A stretch of 64,000 nucleotides of DNA. Origin: Flavobacterium ajazii (lineage in GTDB: Bacteria > Bacteroidota > Bacteroidia > Flavobacteriales > Flavobacteriaceae). A program made the translations under genes and the position numbers. Every line of letters starts with the position of its first letter. The stretch's first letter is position 1. Below are positions 17,239 to 27,100 of this stretch, piece by piece. The notes below the pieces were generated by a model. It saw only the letters and a program-made list of their open reading frames with translations. It did not search any database and was not told where the DNA came from. The stretch covers positions 186,001 to 250,000 of the forward strand of contig NZ_JAAEHL010000005.1 in assembly GCF_010614725.1 (NCBI RefSeq), given 5' to 3'.

Positions 17239-19446
17239 ATGAAAAAAATAATAATAGCCCTTATTTTAGGGTTTTCGGGCATTCTTTCTGCTCAAAATTC
17301 AGTTTCAGGAACTGTAACTGACAATCAAAATCAGCCATTACCGGGTGTTTCTGTTTATGCTCCGGAATTACACAAAGGAACTACGACAGACGAGAACGGG
17401 AAATATGAATTGAAGAATCTTCCAAACGGAAATCTGCGTCTTTCTTTTTCTTATGTTGGATATTCCAATCAAAATAAAACCATTGTCAGGCTTGTAAAAG
17501 AAAACACACTCGATGTAACACTTTTAGAATCAATTCTGGAAATGGATGAAGTTGTGGTTTCTACGCCTTTTAACAAACTGCAATCGCAAAACGTGATGAA
17601 AATTGATCACGAAAGCATCAAAACATTACAGCAAAAAGGAACCTCAACTTTAATTGAAGGTTTGGCAACAATTCCGGGAGTTTCACAAATTTCAACCGGA
17701 ACTTCTATTGGTAAACCTGTAATCCGCGGATTGAGCGGAAACCGTGTTTTGGTTTATTCTCAGGGCGTTCGTATCGAAAACCAACAGTTTGGAGACGAAC
17801 ATGGTTTAGGTTTAAATGATGCCGGAATCGAAAGTGTCGAGGTGATCAAAGGGCCGGCTTCTTTATTATACGGCTCTGATGCTTTGGGAGGTGTTTTATA
17901 TTTTAATCCTGAAAAATTTGCTAATTCAGGTGATTTTAAAGCTAATTTTAGTCAAAAATATTTTACCAACACACAGGGAAGCAATTCTTCAATTGGATTA
18001 AAAACTTCTACAGACAACTGGAAATTTTTAGCAAGAGGAAGTTTCAATACACATTCTGATTACAAAATTGCTGATGGTGATCGTGTGACCAATTCACGTT
18101 ACAACGAAACGGATTTTAAAACCGGAATCGGTTATAGCAACTCCACTTTTTCAAGCGTTTTAAGATACAACTACAACAAACTGGACATCGGAATTCCAGA
18201 AGACGGAATTGCAGAACAATCTTCCAGCAAAGACACACAGTTTCCAAGACAGGGGATTTTCAATCATTTGTTCAGTTTAAACAATGTAATCTTTTTTGAG
18301 AACTCAAAACTGGATGTTGATTTAGGATATATTTCTAATGACAGAAGCGAATTTGAAGACAGCAATGATGCTGCTCTCCGAATGAAACTGAATACTTTCA
18401 ACTATAATGCAAAATATCATTTCCCGAAATTCGGTAAAATCGAAGCTATTTTGGGTGTTCAGGGAATGCATCAGACCAATAAAAATTCCGGTGAAGAATA
18501 TTTGATTCCGGATGCAACAACCAACGATTTTGGTGTTTTTGGAACTGCCAATTACGAATGGAACAACAGTGTACTGCAAGCAGGATTACGTTTTGACAAC
18601 CGAAATGTAACTTCTGAAGCACACGGAATTACTGGAGAGGAGGGTTCTTTTGAAGCTTTAGACCGTTCATTTGACAGTTTTAATGCTTCTTTAGGCTACA
18701 AAACGAAATTGGCTGAACCATTAACCCTTCGTTTAAATGTTGCTACAGGTTTCAGAGCACCGAATTTGGCCGAATTAACTTCAAACGGCGTTCACGAAGG
18801 AACCAACCGATATGAAATCGGAAACAGCAATTTGAAAACCGAACAAAACGTTCAGACAGACGTAAATTTAGAATATAAAAATTCCCATTTTGAATTCTTT
18901 CTAAACGGATTTTACAATCACGTAAACAATTATATCTACACTTCGCCAACCGGGGAAGTTCTGGACGATAATGATGTTTTTGCCTACGTTCAGGATAATG
19001 CAAAATTGTTTGGAGGAGAAGTTGGACTGCATTTCCACCCGCATCCTTTAGACTGGCTTCATTTTGAAACTAGTTTTGAAACCATAACAGGCAAAAAAGA
19101 CAATGATGATTACCTTCCTCTAATTCCTGCCAATAACTGGAACAATACGCTTAGAACTGAATTCAACATTAAAAACTGGTTCAAAGAAGGCTATGCTTCA
19201 TTAAACGTTTCTTCGACTTTTGACCAGGATAATGTGAGTGGATTTGAAACCGCTTCAAAGGGTTATACTTTGGTTAACTTAGGCTTTGGAGGAACAGTAA
19301 AATTGGGTAAAACTGCTTTTGATGTAAACCTGAACGGAAACAATTTATTCGACAAAAAATATATTGCGCACCTTTCGAGATTAAAAACAGACGGAATCCC
19401 GAATATTGGACGAAATATTGTTTTGGGAGTGAATTTTAATCTGTAA
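17239..19446 (+). CDS. TonB-dependent receptor with regulatory-like N-domain, likely metal uptake
   Basis: A 735-residue outer-membrane receptor. It has a signal peptide (GILSAQN), a carboxypeptidase-regulatory-like domain at about 20-105 (VSGTVTDNQNQPLPGVSVYA), a plug with KPVIRGLSGNRVLVYSQGVRIENQQFGDEHG split over two segments, GPASLLYGSDALGGVL, and a barrel ending in IVLGVNFNL. The plug DEHG and the HFHPHP motif near residue 597 are reminiscent of zinc/copper receptors such as ZnuD. With the upstream His/Cys-rich protein this suggests metal uptake, but the substrate is not proven by sequence. It is not of the SusC type: there is no SusD partner. Confidence 0.88.
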   Translation: MKKIIIALILGFSGILSAQNSVSGTVTDNQNQPLPGVSVYAPELHKGTTTDENGKYELKNLPNGNLRLSFSYVGYSNQNKTIVRLVKENTLDVTLLESILEMDEVVVSTPFNKLQSQNVMKIDHESIKTLQQKGTSTLIEGLATIPGVSQISTGTSIGKPVIRGLSGNRVLVYSQGVRIENQQFGDEHGLGLNDAGIESVEVIKGPASLLYGSDALGGVLYFNPEKFANSGDFKANFSQKYFTNTQGSNSSIGLKTSTDNWKFLARGSFNTHSDYKIADGDRVTNSRYNETDFKTGIGYSNSTFSSVLRYNYNKLDIGIPEDGIAEQSSSKDTQFPRQGIFNHLFSLNNVIFFENSKLDVDLGYISNDRSEFEDSNDAALRMKLNTFNYNAKYHFPKFGKIEAILGVQGMHQTNKNSGEEYLIPDATTNDFGVFGTANYEWNNSVLQAGLRFDNRNVTSEAHGITGEEGSFEALDRSFDSFNASLGYKTKLAEPLTLRLNVATGFRAPNLAELTSNGVHEGTNRYEIGNSNLKTEQNVQTDVNLEYKNSHFEFFLNGFYNHVNNYIYTSPTGEVLDDNDVFAYVQDNAKLFGGEVGLHFHPHPLDWLHFETSFETITGKKDNDDYLPLIPANNWNNTLRTEFNIKNWFKEGYASLNVSSTFDQDNVSGFETASKGYTLVNLGFGGTVKLGKTAFDVNLNGNNLFDKKYIAHLSRLKTDGIPNIGRNIVLGVNFNL

Positions 19447-19453
19447 CATTTTT

Positions 19454-19627
19454 AAACCATATAAGTCATATAAGTAGTTTTGGAAGAAATACATTTGACT
19501 TTCTTAAAACCATTGCCATCCTGAGCGAAGTTGAAGGCTTTCTAAAAAAAAGGCTTCGACTCCACTCAGCCTGCACCAATTTAACGACATTCTGCTTAGA
19601 ATAAAACTTATATGGCTTATATGGTTT
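19454..19627. repeat. Nested inverted-repeat element between receptor and peptidase genes
   Basis: Outer arms at 19454-19475 and 19606-19627 are complementary at 21 of 22 positions, and each arm is itself a tandem of CATATAAGT-like units. Inner arms at about 19519-19540 and 19550-19571 form a second imperfect palindrome (CCTGAGCGAAG / GGCTTCGACTCC type). The inner segment resembles a short interspersed repeat common in Flavobacteria from memory. Confidence 0.75.
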
Positions 19628-19704
19628 AGAATTATTTTTCACAACAAATTTTTATATTTTTGTTGCAAACACAAAAATCAACTATGTAAAAAACATTTCT
19701 GATA

Positions 19705-21792
19705 ATGGCGATTACAACTGCAGGAATTTCTTTAGCACAGAATAAAATTCAATATCCGCAAACTAAAAAAGGGGAAACTGTTGATGTATATTTTGAAACG
19801 AAAGTAAGAGACCCTTACCGCTGGCTGGAAGACGATAAATCTAACGAAACCGGCAACTGGGTAAAGGCTCAAAACGAAGTTACATATGGTTATTTAAATC
19901 AAATTCCGTTTCGTGATGCATTAAAAGCGCGAATGGAAAAACTGTGGAATTATGAAAAAATAGGTGCTCCTTTTACAGAAGGGAAATTCACCTATTATTC
20001 AAAAAATAATGGTCTTCAGAATCAATCTGTTGTTTACAGAAAAGACGAAAAAGGCAAAGAAGAAGTTTTCTTAGATCCTAACACGTTTTCTAAAGACGGA
20101 ACAACATCCCTTGGCGGACTGGATTTTTCTAAAGACGGATCCAAAGCAGCTTATGCTATTTCTGAAGGCGGAAGCGACTGGAGAAAAGTTATTATCATTG
20201 ATGCAGTTTCTAAAAAAGTTTTAGAAGATACTTTGGTAGATGTAAAATTCAGTGGTATTTCATGGTATAAAAATGAAGGTTTTTATTACTCCAGTTATGA
20301 CAAACCAAAGGGAAGCGAATTATCTGCCAAAACAGATCAGCATAAATTGTATTTCCACAAATTAGGAACTTCACAAAAAGACGATAAAGTAATTTTTGGC
20401 GGGGATCAAAAGAGAAGATATGTTGGAGGAACTGTTACCGAAGACAATAATTATTTAGTGATTACAGCTGCCAATTCTACTTACGGAAATGAATTGTACA
20501 TCAAAGATCTAACTAAACCAAACAGTCCGATTATTACTATTGTAGACAACTTTAACAGCGACAACAATATCATTGAAAACGAAGGAAGCAAATTGTTCAT
20601 CGAAACCGATTTTAATGCACCCAACAAACGTGTCGTAACGGTTGATGTTGCCAATCCAAAACCTGAAAACTGGAAAGATTTTATTAAAGAAACTAAAGAT
20701 ATTTTGTCACCTTCAACCGGTGCAGGCTATTTCTTTGCTAATTATACCAAAGATGCGGTTTCTTTTGTACAGCAATACGATTACAGCGGAAAATTAGTTC
20801 GCGAAATCAAACTTCCGGCAGTTGGAACGGCTGGCGGATTTGGTGGAAAAAAGAATGAAAAAATATTATATTACAGTTTTACGAATTATACAACACCAGG
20901 AAGCATTTACTCTTTTGAACCAAAATCCGGAAAATCTGAAATTTATCAAAAGCCAAAAGTAGATTTCAAAAGTGAGGATTACGAATCAAAACAAGTTTTC
21001 TATACTTCAAAAGACGGTACAAAAATCCCGATGATTATTACCTATAAAAAAGGAACAAAATTAGACGGTAAAAACCCAACAATCCTTTATGGTTACGGCG
21101 GATTCAATATTAGTTTAACACCAAGTTTCAGTATTGCCAATGCGGTCTGGCTGGAAAATGGAGGTGTTTACGCTGTTGCCAATCTAAGAGGTGGTGGTGA
21201 ATACGGAAAAAAATGGCATGATGCCGGAACAAAGCTTCAAAAGCAAAATGTTTTTGATGATTTTATCGCTGCTGCAGAATATCTGATTGCTCAAAAATAT
21301 ACCTCATCAGATTATTTAGCAATCCGTGGAGGTTCTAACGGAGGATTATTGGTTGGTGCAACGATGACACAGCGTCCTGACTTGATGAAAGTAGCTTTGC
21401 CAGCCGTTGGAGTTATGGATATGCTTCGTTACAACGCTTTTACTGCCGGTGCAGGATGGGCCTACGATTACGGAACTTCTCAGGACAACAAAGAAATGTT
21501 CGAATATTTAAAAGGATATTCTCCGGTTCACAACGTTAAAAAAGGAACACATTATCCTGCAACAATGGTAACTACAGGAGATCATGATGACCGTGTGGTT
21601 CCTGCGCACAGTTTCAAATTTGCTTCTGAATTACAGGAGAAACAAACTGGAGAGAATCCGGTTTTGATTAGAATTGATGTTAAAGCTGGTCATGGAGCAG
21701 GTAAATCTGTTGCTGCTACGATTCAGGAAAACGTAGACATTCAGGCTTTCACGCTTTACAATATGGGTTTTAAATCATTGCCTAAGAAGTAA
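19705..21792 (+). CDS. Prolyl oligopeptidase family serine peptidase (S9), altered start
   Basis: Cleaves short peptides after proline; this type is periplasmic or secreted in Bacteroidota. The 695-residue reading has a beta-propeller (about 60-410) and an alpha/beta hydrolase domain with Ser in [11 protein letters not shown], Asp in [12 protein letters not shown] and His in KAGHGAGKS, so the triad is complete. The likely ancestral start is ATG 19684, but the second codon is TAA (19687-19689); the sequence then continues in frame as [17 protein letters not shown], a normal signal-peptide pattern. Translation from ATG 19705 leaves a signal peptide without its basic N-terminus. A sequencing error or a real nonsense change are both possible. 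Confidence 0.88.
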   Translation: MAITTAGISLAQNKIQYPQTKKGETVDVYFETKVRDPYRWLEDDKSNETGNWVKAQNEVTYGYLNQIPFRDALKARMEKLWNYEKIGAPFTEGKFTYYSKNNGLQNQSVVYRKDEKGKEEVFLDPNTFSKDGTTSLGGLDFSKDGSKAAYAISEGGSDWRKVIIIDAVSKKVLEDTLVDVKFSGISWYKNEGFYYSSYDKPKGSELSAKTDQHKLYFHKLGTSQKDDKVIFGGDQKRRYVGGTVTEDNNYLVITAANSTYGNELYIKDLTKPNSPIITIVDNFNSDNNIIENEGSKLFIETDFNAPNKRVVTVDVANPKPENWKDFIKETKDILSPSTGAGYFFANYTKDAVSFVQQYDYSGKLVREIKLPAVGTAGGFGGKKNEKILYYSFTNYTTPGSIYSFEPKSGKSEIYQKPKVDFKSEDYESKQVFYTSKDGTKIPMIITYKKGTKLDGKNPTILYGYGGFNISLTPSFSIANAVWLENGGVYAVANLRGGGEYGKKWHDAGTKLQKQNVFDDFIAAAEYLIAQKYTSSDYLAIRGGSNGGLLVGATMTQRPDLMKVALPAVGVMDMLRYNAFTAGAGWAYDYGTSQDNKEMFEYLKGYSPVHNVKKGTHYPATMVTTGDHDDRVVPAHSFKFASELQEKQTGENPVLIRIDVKAGHGAGKSVAATIQENVDIQAFTLYNMGFKSLPKK

Positions 21793-21810
21793 GATTTTAA
21801 AATGATTTTT

Positions 21811-21953
21811 TAGCCACGAATTCACGAATTATTTTTGTGAGTTTGTGGCTTTTTTTTCTCGCAGATTTTGCAGATTTAGCGGATTTGTGCGCAAAAAAAT
21901 CTGTGTAATCTGCTAAATCTGCGAGAAAAAATAATTCTGGAATTCGTGACTAA
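21811..21953. repeat. Nested inverted repeat between peptidase and oxidoreductase genes
   Basis: Outer arms at 21811-21831 and 21932-21953 (ACGAATTC core) and inner arms at 21857-21880 and 21903-21926 (TCTCGCAGATTT core) are complementary with few mismatches. It may act as a terminator for the peptidase gene; the inner loop is followed by an A/T tract. Confidence 0.7.
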
Positions 21954-21999
21954 CTTTTTTAAATAACCTTTAAATTTGAAATAACTAAAAAAAAAAACA

Positions 22000-22992
22000 A
22001 TGAAAATTATAAAATGGGGTATTGTCGGCTGTGGAAACGTAACTGAAGTTAAAAGCGGCCCGGCATTTCAGAAAGCGCCAAATTCGGCTTTAGTTGCTGT
22101 AATGCGAAGAGATGCAGCCCTTGCCGAAGATTATGCCAAACGCCACAATGTTCCTAAATGGTATTCAAATGCCGAAGATTTAATCAACGATCCGGAGGTT
22201 GATGCCGTTTATATTGCTACTCCTCCATCTTCACATAAAGAATATACGATTTTGTGCGCCAAAGCAGGAAAACCTGTTTATGTTGAAAAACCTATGGCCC
22301 TGACTTTTGAAGAATGCAACGAAATGATCAGCATTTGTAAAGAACACAATGTTCCTTTGTTTGTGGCGTATTACAGAAGGGCTTTGCCCCGATTTTTAAA
22401 AATCAAAGAAATAATTGATCAGGGAAAATTAGGAAACATACGTCACGTAAACTGCGTTTTGTATCATCCTTTCGAAGAACGTTATGACGACGAAATCAAT
22501 CTTCCCTGGACTGTTCTTCCTCATATTTCAGGAGGCGGAATCTTTGTTGATCTGGCCTGTCATACTTTAGATTTCTTAGATTTTGTTTTAGGTCCGATAA
22601 AATCTGTGCGCGGGCATGCGACTTCTCAGTTAATGGCTTATCCAGCCGAAGATGCTGTTTCAATGTCTTTTTTATTCGAAAACGGAATTCATGGTTCTGG
22701 TTTATGGAATTTTGCAAGTTTCGAACGTTACGATGTTACCGAAATTGTTGGCGATAAAGGAAAAATTTCATTCTCAACTTTTGGAGAAGATCCGCTTCAT
22801 ATTCAATATGCAAATGGAGAAAAAGAAAGCATTACAATCGAAAATCCGCTTCACATTCAACAGCCTTTTATCGAAACCGTTATGGCAGAGCTTTTAGGAA
22901 AAGAAGGTACTTCTCCATCAAAAGGAATTTCAGGTGCGAGAACAACCTGGGTTATTGATGAAGTTTTAAAAGAGTTCAGAAATTCGAAATGA
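22000..22992 (+). CDS. Gfo/Idh/MocA family NAD(P)-dependent oxidoreductase
   Basis: A 330-residue sugar-type oxidoreductase. The N-terminal Rossmann domain has WGIVGCGNVTEVKSGPAF; the conserved EKPMAL motif (VYVEKPMALTFEEC) lies near residue 94, and the C-terminal domain has the HISGGGIFVDLACHTLDFLDFVLG region carrying the catalytic-type His. Family members act on sugars, inositols or bile pigments; the substrate is not apparent. It is monocistronic with a strong terminator. Confidence 0.92.
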   Translation: MKIIKWGIVGCGNVTEVKSGPAFQKAPNSALVAVMRRDAALAEDYAKRHNVPKWYSNAEDLINDPEVDAVYIATPPSSHKEYTILCAKAGKPVYVEKPMALTFEECNEMISICKEHNVPLFVAYYRRALPRFLKIKEIIDQGKLGNIRHVNCVLYHPFEERYDDEINLPWTVLPHISGGGIFVDLACHTLDFLDFVLGPIKSVRGHATSQLMAYPAEDAVSMSFLFENGIHGSGLWNFASFERYDVTEIVGDKGKISFSTFGEDPLHIQYANGEKESITIENPLHIQQPFIETVMAELLGKEGTSPSKGISGARTTWVIDEVLKEFRNSK

Positions 22993-23001
22993 CAAAAAAT
23001 G

Positions 23002-23039
23002 CAAAAAAGAGGATATTCTTTCGAATATCCTCTTTTTTG
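23002..23039. terminator. Terminator after Gfo/Idh/MocA gene
   Basis: GAGGATATTC / GAATATCCTC perfect ten-pair stem with four-base loop, flanked by AAAAAA and TTTTTT; it lies between convergent genes and can work both ways. Confidence 0.9.
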
Positions 23040-23061
23040 TAAATTATTTAGAAGTGGAAAA

Positions 23062-24003
23062 TTATAGACTGTATCTTAATCCAAAAGTCAAACCTACACC
23101 AGAAATTCCAACATAAGAACTAATATCATCAGTAGCTTTTGTATTGTCAAAACCAGCTGAATTAGTTACTTTGCTGTTAGAACTTGTCGTCAATTTATCT
23201 ACATAATTAGTATGAATTGCAGAATACGAAGCATCTTGTCTAAAAGTAGATGGTGTATGCAATTTATCCACTCCGTTTTCAGTAAAAACAGTAGTTTCTT
23301 TTGTTTTTCCGTGAACAGTAAAATTTCTGTATTCAATTTCAGCAAATAAAGCCAGTTTTTTACCAATTTTATAAGAACTTCCAATTGCAGCCATAAATCC
23401 AATTGTTGGGTTAGGTTTTACAACATCCTCAGAATATGTTTTTGCCATTACACCAGCTGCAGTAGAATACTCACGATTAGTCTCAATAGTTAAATCTCCA
23501 TGGATCGGAACAATAACCCCTACTTTTGTATAAGGCTCAAAACCTTTAGCTTCGCCCAAAAACAATACTAATGCAGGTGATAAATCCCAAGCCCTAATTT
23601 TCCCTACGGCATCTCCTGTTACAAAAATATTTGTTGGTGAAGTAGCCACTAAACGATTTCGGGTTTCAACCATCAATTTATCAGCACTGGAATAATAGTT
23701 AATACCCATTTCAACTCCTAAACGTGTTGAAAAACGGTAACCTGCAGTTAATCCGGAGCGAAAACCTTCTCCAAATGAACCATGATTTGTTTCTCTCGAA
23801 ATTAAAGTCGTTCCATCCGCAGCATAAACATCCGTATTAGGTAATTGACCATTTACAATAGGAAATTCCGTTGCCGCTGTCTGAATGAAGTAAGATCCTC
23901 CTAATTTAAAATACCAGCTTTCCGGTTTATCTGTATTTTCAGTTTGCGCCATAGTGGTTAGTGAGCAAACCATTAATCCGATTAGTAATAAGTGTTTTTT
24001 CAT
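23062..24003 (-). CDS. Outer-membrane beta-barrel protein
   Basis: A 313-residue protein starting at ATG 24003 (MKKHLLLIGLMVCSLTTMAQ), a clean signal peptide; the extra nine residues of the longer reading would spoil it. The mature part has alternating strands (YFKLGGSYFI, GFRSGLTAGYRFSTRLGVEMGINYY, LTFGLRYSL at the end), typical of OmpA/OmpW-like barrels. No specific function is evident. A likely -7 box is at 24028-24035, giving a leader of about 18 bases. Confidence 0.8.
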   Translation of the reverse strand: MKKHLLLIGLMVCSLTTMAQTENTDKPESWYFKLGGSYFIQTAATEFPIVNGQLPNTDVYAADGTTLISRETNHGSFGEGFRSGLTAGYRFSTRLGVEMGINYYSSADKLMVETRNRLVATSPTNIFVTGDAVGKIRAWDLSPALVLFLGEAKGFEPYTKVGVIVPIHGDLTIETNREYSTAAGVMAKTYSEDVVKPNPTIGFMAAIGSSYKIGKKLALFAEIEYRNFTVHGKTKETTVFTENGVDKLHTPSTFRQDASYSAIHTNYVDKLTTSSNSKVTNSAGFDNTKATDDISSYVGISGVGLTFGLRYSL

Positions 24004-24027
24004 AATTTTCGTTGTTAATTTTTGATA

Positions 24028-24035
24028 CAAACATA
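24028..24035 (-). promoter_or_regulatory. Candidate -7 box for beta-barrel gene
   Basis: Minus strand reads TATGTTTG, matching TAnnTTTG; 25 bases before the chosen start. The -33 element is not clear. Confidence 0.4.
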
Positions 24036-24180
24036 TAATAATTTAGATTTCTTTTATTACAGCATTTCCACAGAGTTTATCATAATTATCAATTTAAAAA
24101 TTAATCCTAAAATAATTTACTATGCATGCATAATTTTAACCAAAAACACATATTATTAATTAAATTTTAACTGTTAAATT

Positions 24181-27100
24181 TTAATTGAGTTTAAAATTAA
24201 TCTGCATTTTTTCTAATTCTGCTAATAATTCATGAGATATTCTTACTTTAAGCCTGCGGCTTGGCATAGTTAATTTGGTAACCACTTTTATTTCTTCAAC
24301 CTCTTTCACTTCCTGCATTTTAGCTTCTCCTGAAACCGTTTCATTATCTTCATTATCATCTTCAAAAACAGCGTCTTCAGTGCCTTCAAATTCACTTGTC
24401 GTTTCAACCTCAACGAGACGTTTTATGTTTTCTAATTCCATGATTTCAAAAGTCACGGAATTCTCTCCTTTATAAGCATTAAACAACTGGCTTAACCTGT
24501 GAATAAACTCAGTCTGCAGGTCTTTAATATTCAGCAATAAAATCAGTTTTTTGGCATACGTTTCTAAAATATCCTGCAATTGTTTTACCTCTGCAAACTG
24601 CATTCTTGGCTCAGATTTTTTACCTGTATCGTGATTTACCCAACCATCTTTTACTAAGATTTTGAAAAACATAAATTTATTTGGCACTAAAAAATGCTGG
24701 TACTTTAGATATTCTTCCCCAAACATTCTGAATTCATAACTTTCATCGTAACCTTCCAAATTAAACATAGCCCAGCCTTTTCCATTCTTAGCGACTCTAT
24801 GTTGAATATTACTAGTAATTCCTGCAACGGTTAAATTCTTTCCAACATACTGTTCCAAATTTTTTAAAGCTTCTAATCTTGCATTACAGAAGTATTTCAT
24901 TTCAAACCTAAAATCATCCAGCGGATGTCCGGAAATATAAATTCCTACTACTTCCTTTTCTCTGGAAAGTTTTTCCATTGTCCCCCAGTCCTCACATGGC
25001 GGTATACTTGGTTCAGCAATTTGAACTTCACTTGCTTCTCCGAACAAACTTACTTGCGAAGAGTTTTCATTTTCCTGAAACTTTGATCCATAGCGCATCG
25101 CTTTTTCATAGAATGTAATTCCGTCTCCATCGTCGTGGAAATATTGCGCTCTGGTTGTTCCTTCAAATGAATCGAAACCTCCGGCCAATGCTAAATTTTC
25201 TATCGCTTTTTTATTGGCTGCACGCAAATCAATTCGTTTCGCCAAATCAAAAATCGATTTATATCTTCCGTCTTTTCTGTTTTCTACAATCGTTTCTACC
25301 GCACCAGAACCTACACCTTTGATTGCTCCCATTCCGAAACGAACGGCATAATCATCGTTTACAGTAAATTTATAGTACGATTCGTTTACGTCTGGCCCAA
25401 GAACCTGTAATCCCATACGTTTACATTCTTCCATAAAGAACGAAACTTGTTTGATATCATTCATGTTATTCGAAAGTACCGCTGCCATATATTCGGCAGG
25501 ATAATGCGCCTTCAAATAAGCCGTTTGGTAGGCAATCCAAGCATAACAAGTCGAGTGCGATTTGTTGAAGGCGTAACTTGCAAAGGCTTCCCAGTCTTTC
25601 CAGATTTTCTCCAGCACTTTTGCGTCGTGACCTTTTGCTGCAGCCTGCTCCACAAACTTCGGTTTCATTTTATCCAGTACGTCTTTCTGTTTTTTACCCA
25701 TCGCTTTACGCAAGACGTCGGCCTCACCCTTTGTAAATCCTGCCAAAGACTGAGACAAAAGCATTACCTGCTCTTGGTAAACCGTAATTCCGTAGGTTTC
25801 TGATAAATATTCGGCACAGGCATCTAAATCGTATTTGATTTCTTCGTCACCGTTTTTTCTTCGAACGAAAGACGGAATATACTCCAAAGGTCCTGGACGA
25901 TACAAGGCGTTCATCGCAATTAAATCCCCGAAAACGGTTGGTTTCAGATCTTTCATGTATTTCTGCATCCCAGGCGACTCGTATTGGAAGATTCCAACCG
26001 TTTCTCCTCTTTGGAAGAGCGCATAAGTTTCTTCATCATCGATTGGGAAAGTATCGGGATCTAGATCTTTTCCTGTTCTATATTTTACCAGTTTTACGGT
26101 ATCTTTTATCAGTGTAAGGGTCTTCAGACCCAAGAAGTCCATTTTCAGCAGTCCGGCACTTTCTGCAACCGAGTTGTCGAACTGAGTTACATATAAATCC
26201 GAATCTTTTGCAGTGGTTACAGGAACATAATTCGTAATATCCGACGGCGTAATGATTACCCCGCAGGCGTGAATTCCTGTGTTACGCATCGAGCCTTCTA
26301 GAATTTTTGCCTGCTGAATAGTTTCTCCTGCCAAATCATCTTCATTGGCAATGGCGATTAATTCTTTTACATTATCAAATTCATCCGAACGAAGGGCTTT
26401 TTTAACCTCTTCTTCACTCTCCGAAATAAAACGTGCCAAGTTCCATTTGGACGGCATCATCCCTGGAATCAGTTTTGCAATTCTATCGGCTTCAAACAAT
26501 GGTAAATCCAATACACGAGCCGTATCACGAATCGCCGATTTGGTTGCCATCTTACCATAAGTGATAATCTGCGCTACCTGTTTTTGACCGTATTTGTTAA
26601 TTACGTATTCCATTACACGTCCACGACCCTCGTCATCAAAGTCGATATCAATATCGGGCATCGATACACGGTCAGGATTTAAAAAACGCTCAAAAAGTAA
26701 GTCGTATTTAATCGGGTCAATATTGGTAATTCCGAGACAGTAAGCAACGGCTGAACCCGCTGCAGATCCACGTCCTGGTCCTACCGATACGTCCATTTTT
26801 CTTGCCTCAGCAATGAAATCCTGTACAATCAGGAAATACCCAGGATAACCCGAGTTCGAAATCGTCATTAATTCAAAATCCAAACGTTCCTGAATCGATT
26901 CGGTGATTTCACCATATCTTCTTTTGGCGCCTTCCATAGTAAGGTGTCTCAGGTATTTATTTTCCCCGCGAACACCACCGTCTTCTTCATCTTCGGGTAC
27001 CATGAATTCGTCCGGAATTTCGAATTTCGGAAGTAATACATCGCGATATAATGAATATCCTTCAACCTTATCTATAATTTCCTGAATGTTGATAATGGCT

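Noticed and set aside
19519..19571. The inner CCTGAGCGAAG palindrome as an insertion sequence end
   Set aside because: No transposase or target duplication is present; it looks like a short interspersed repeat.
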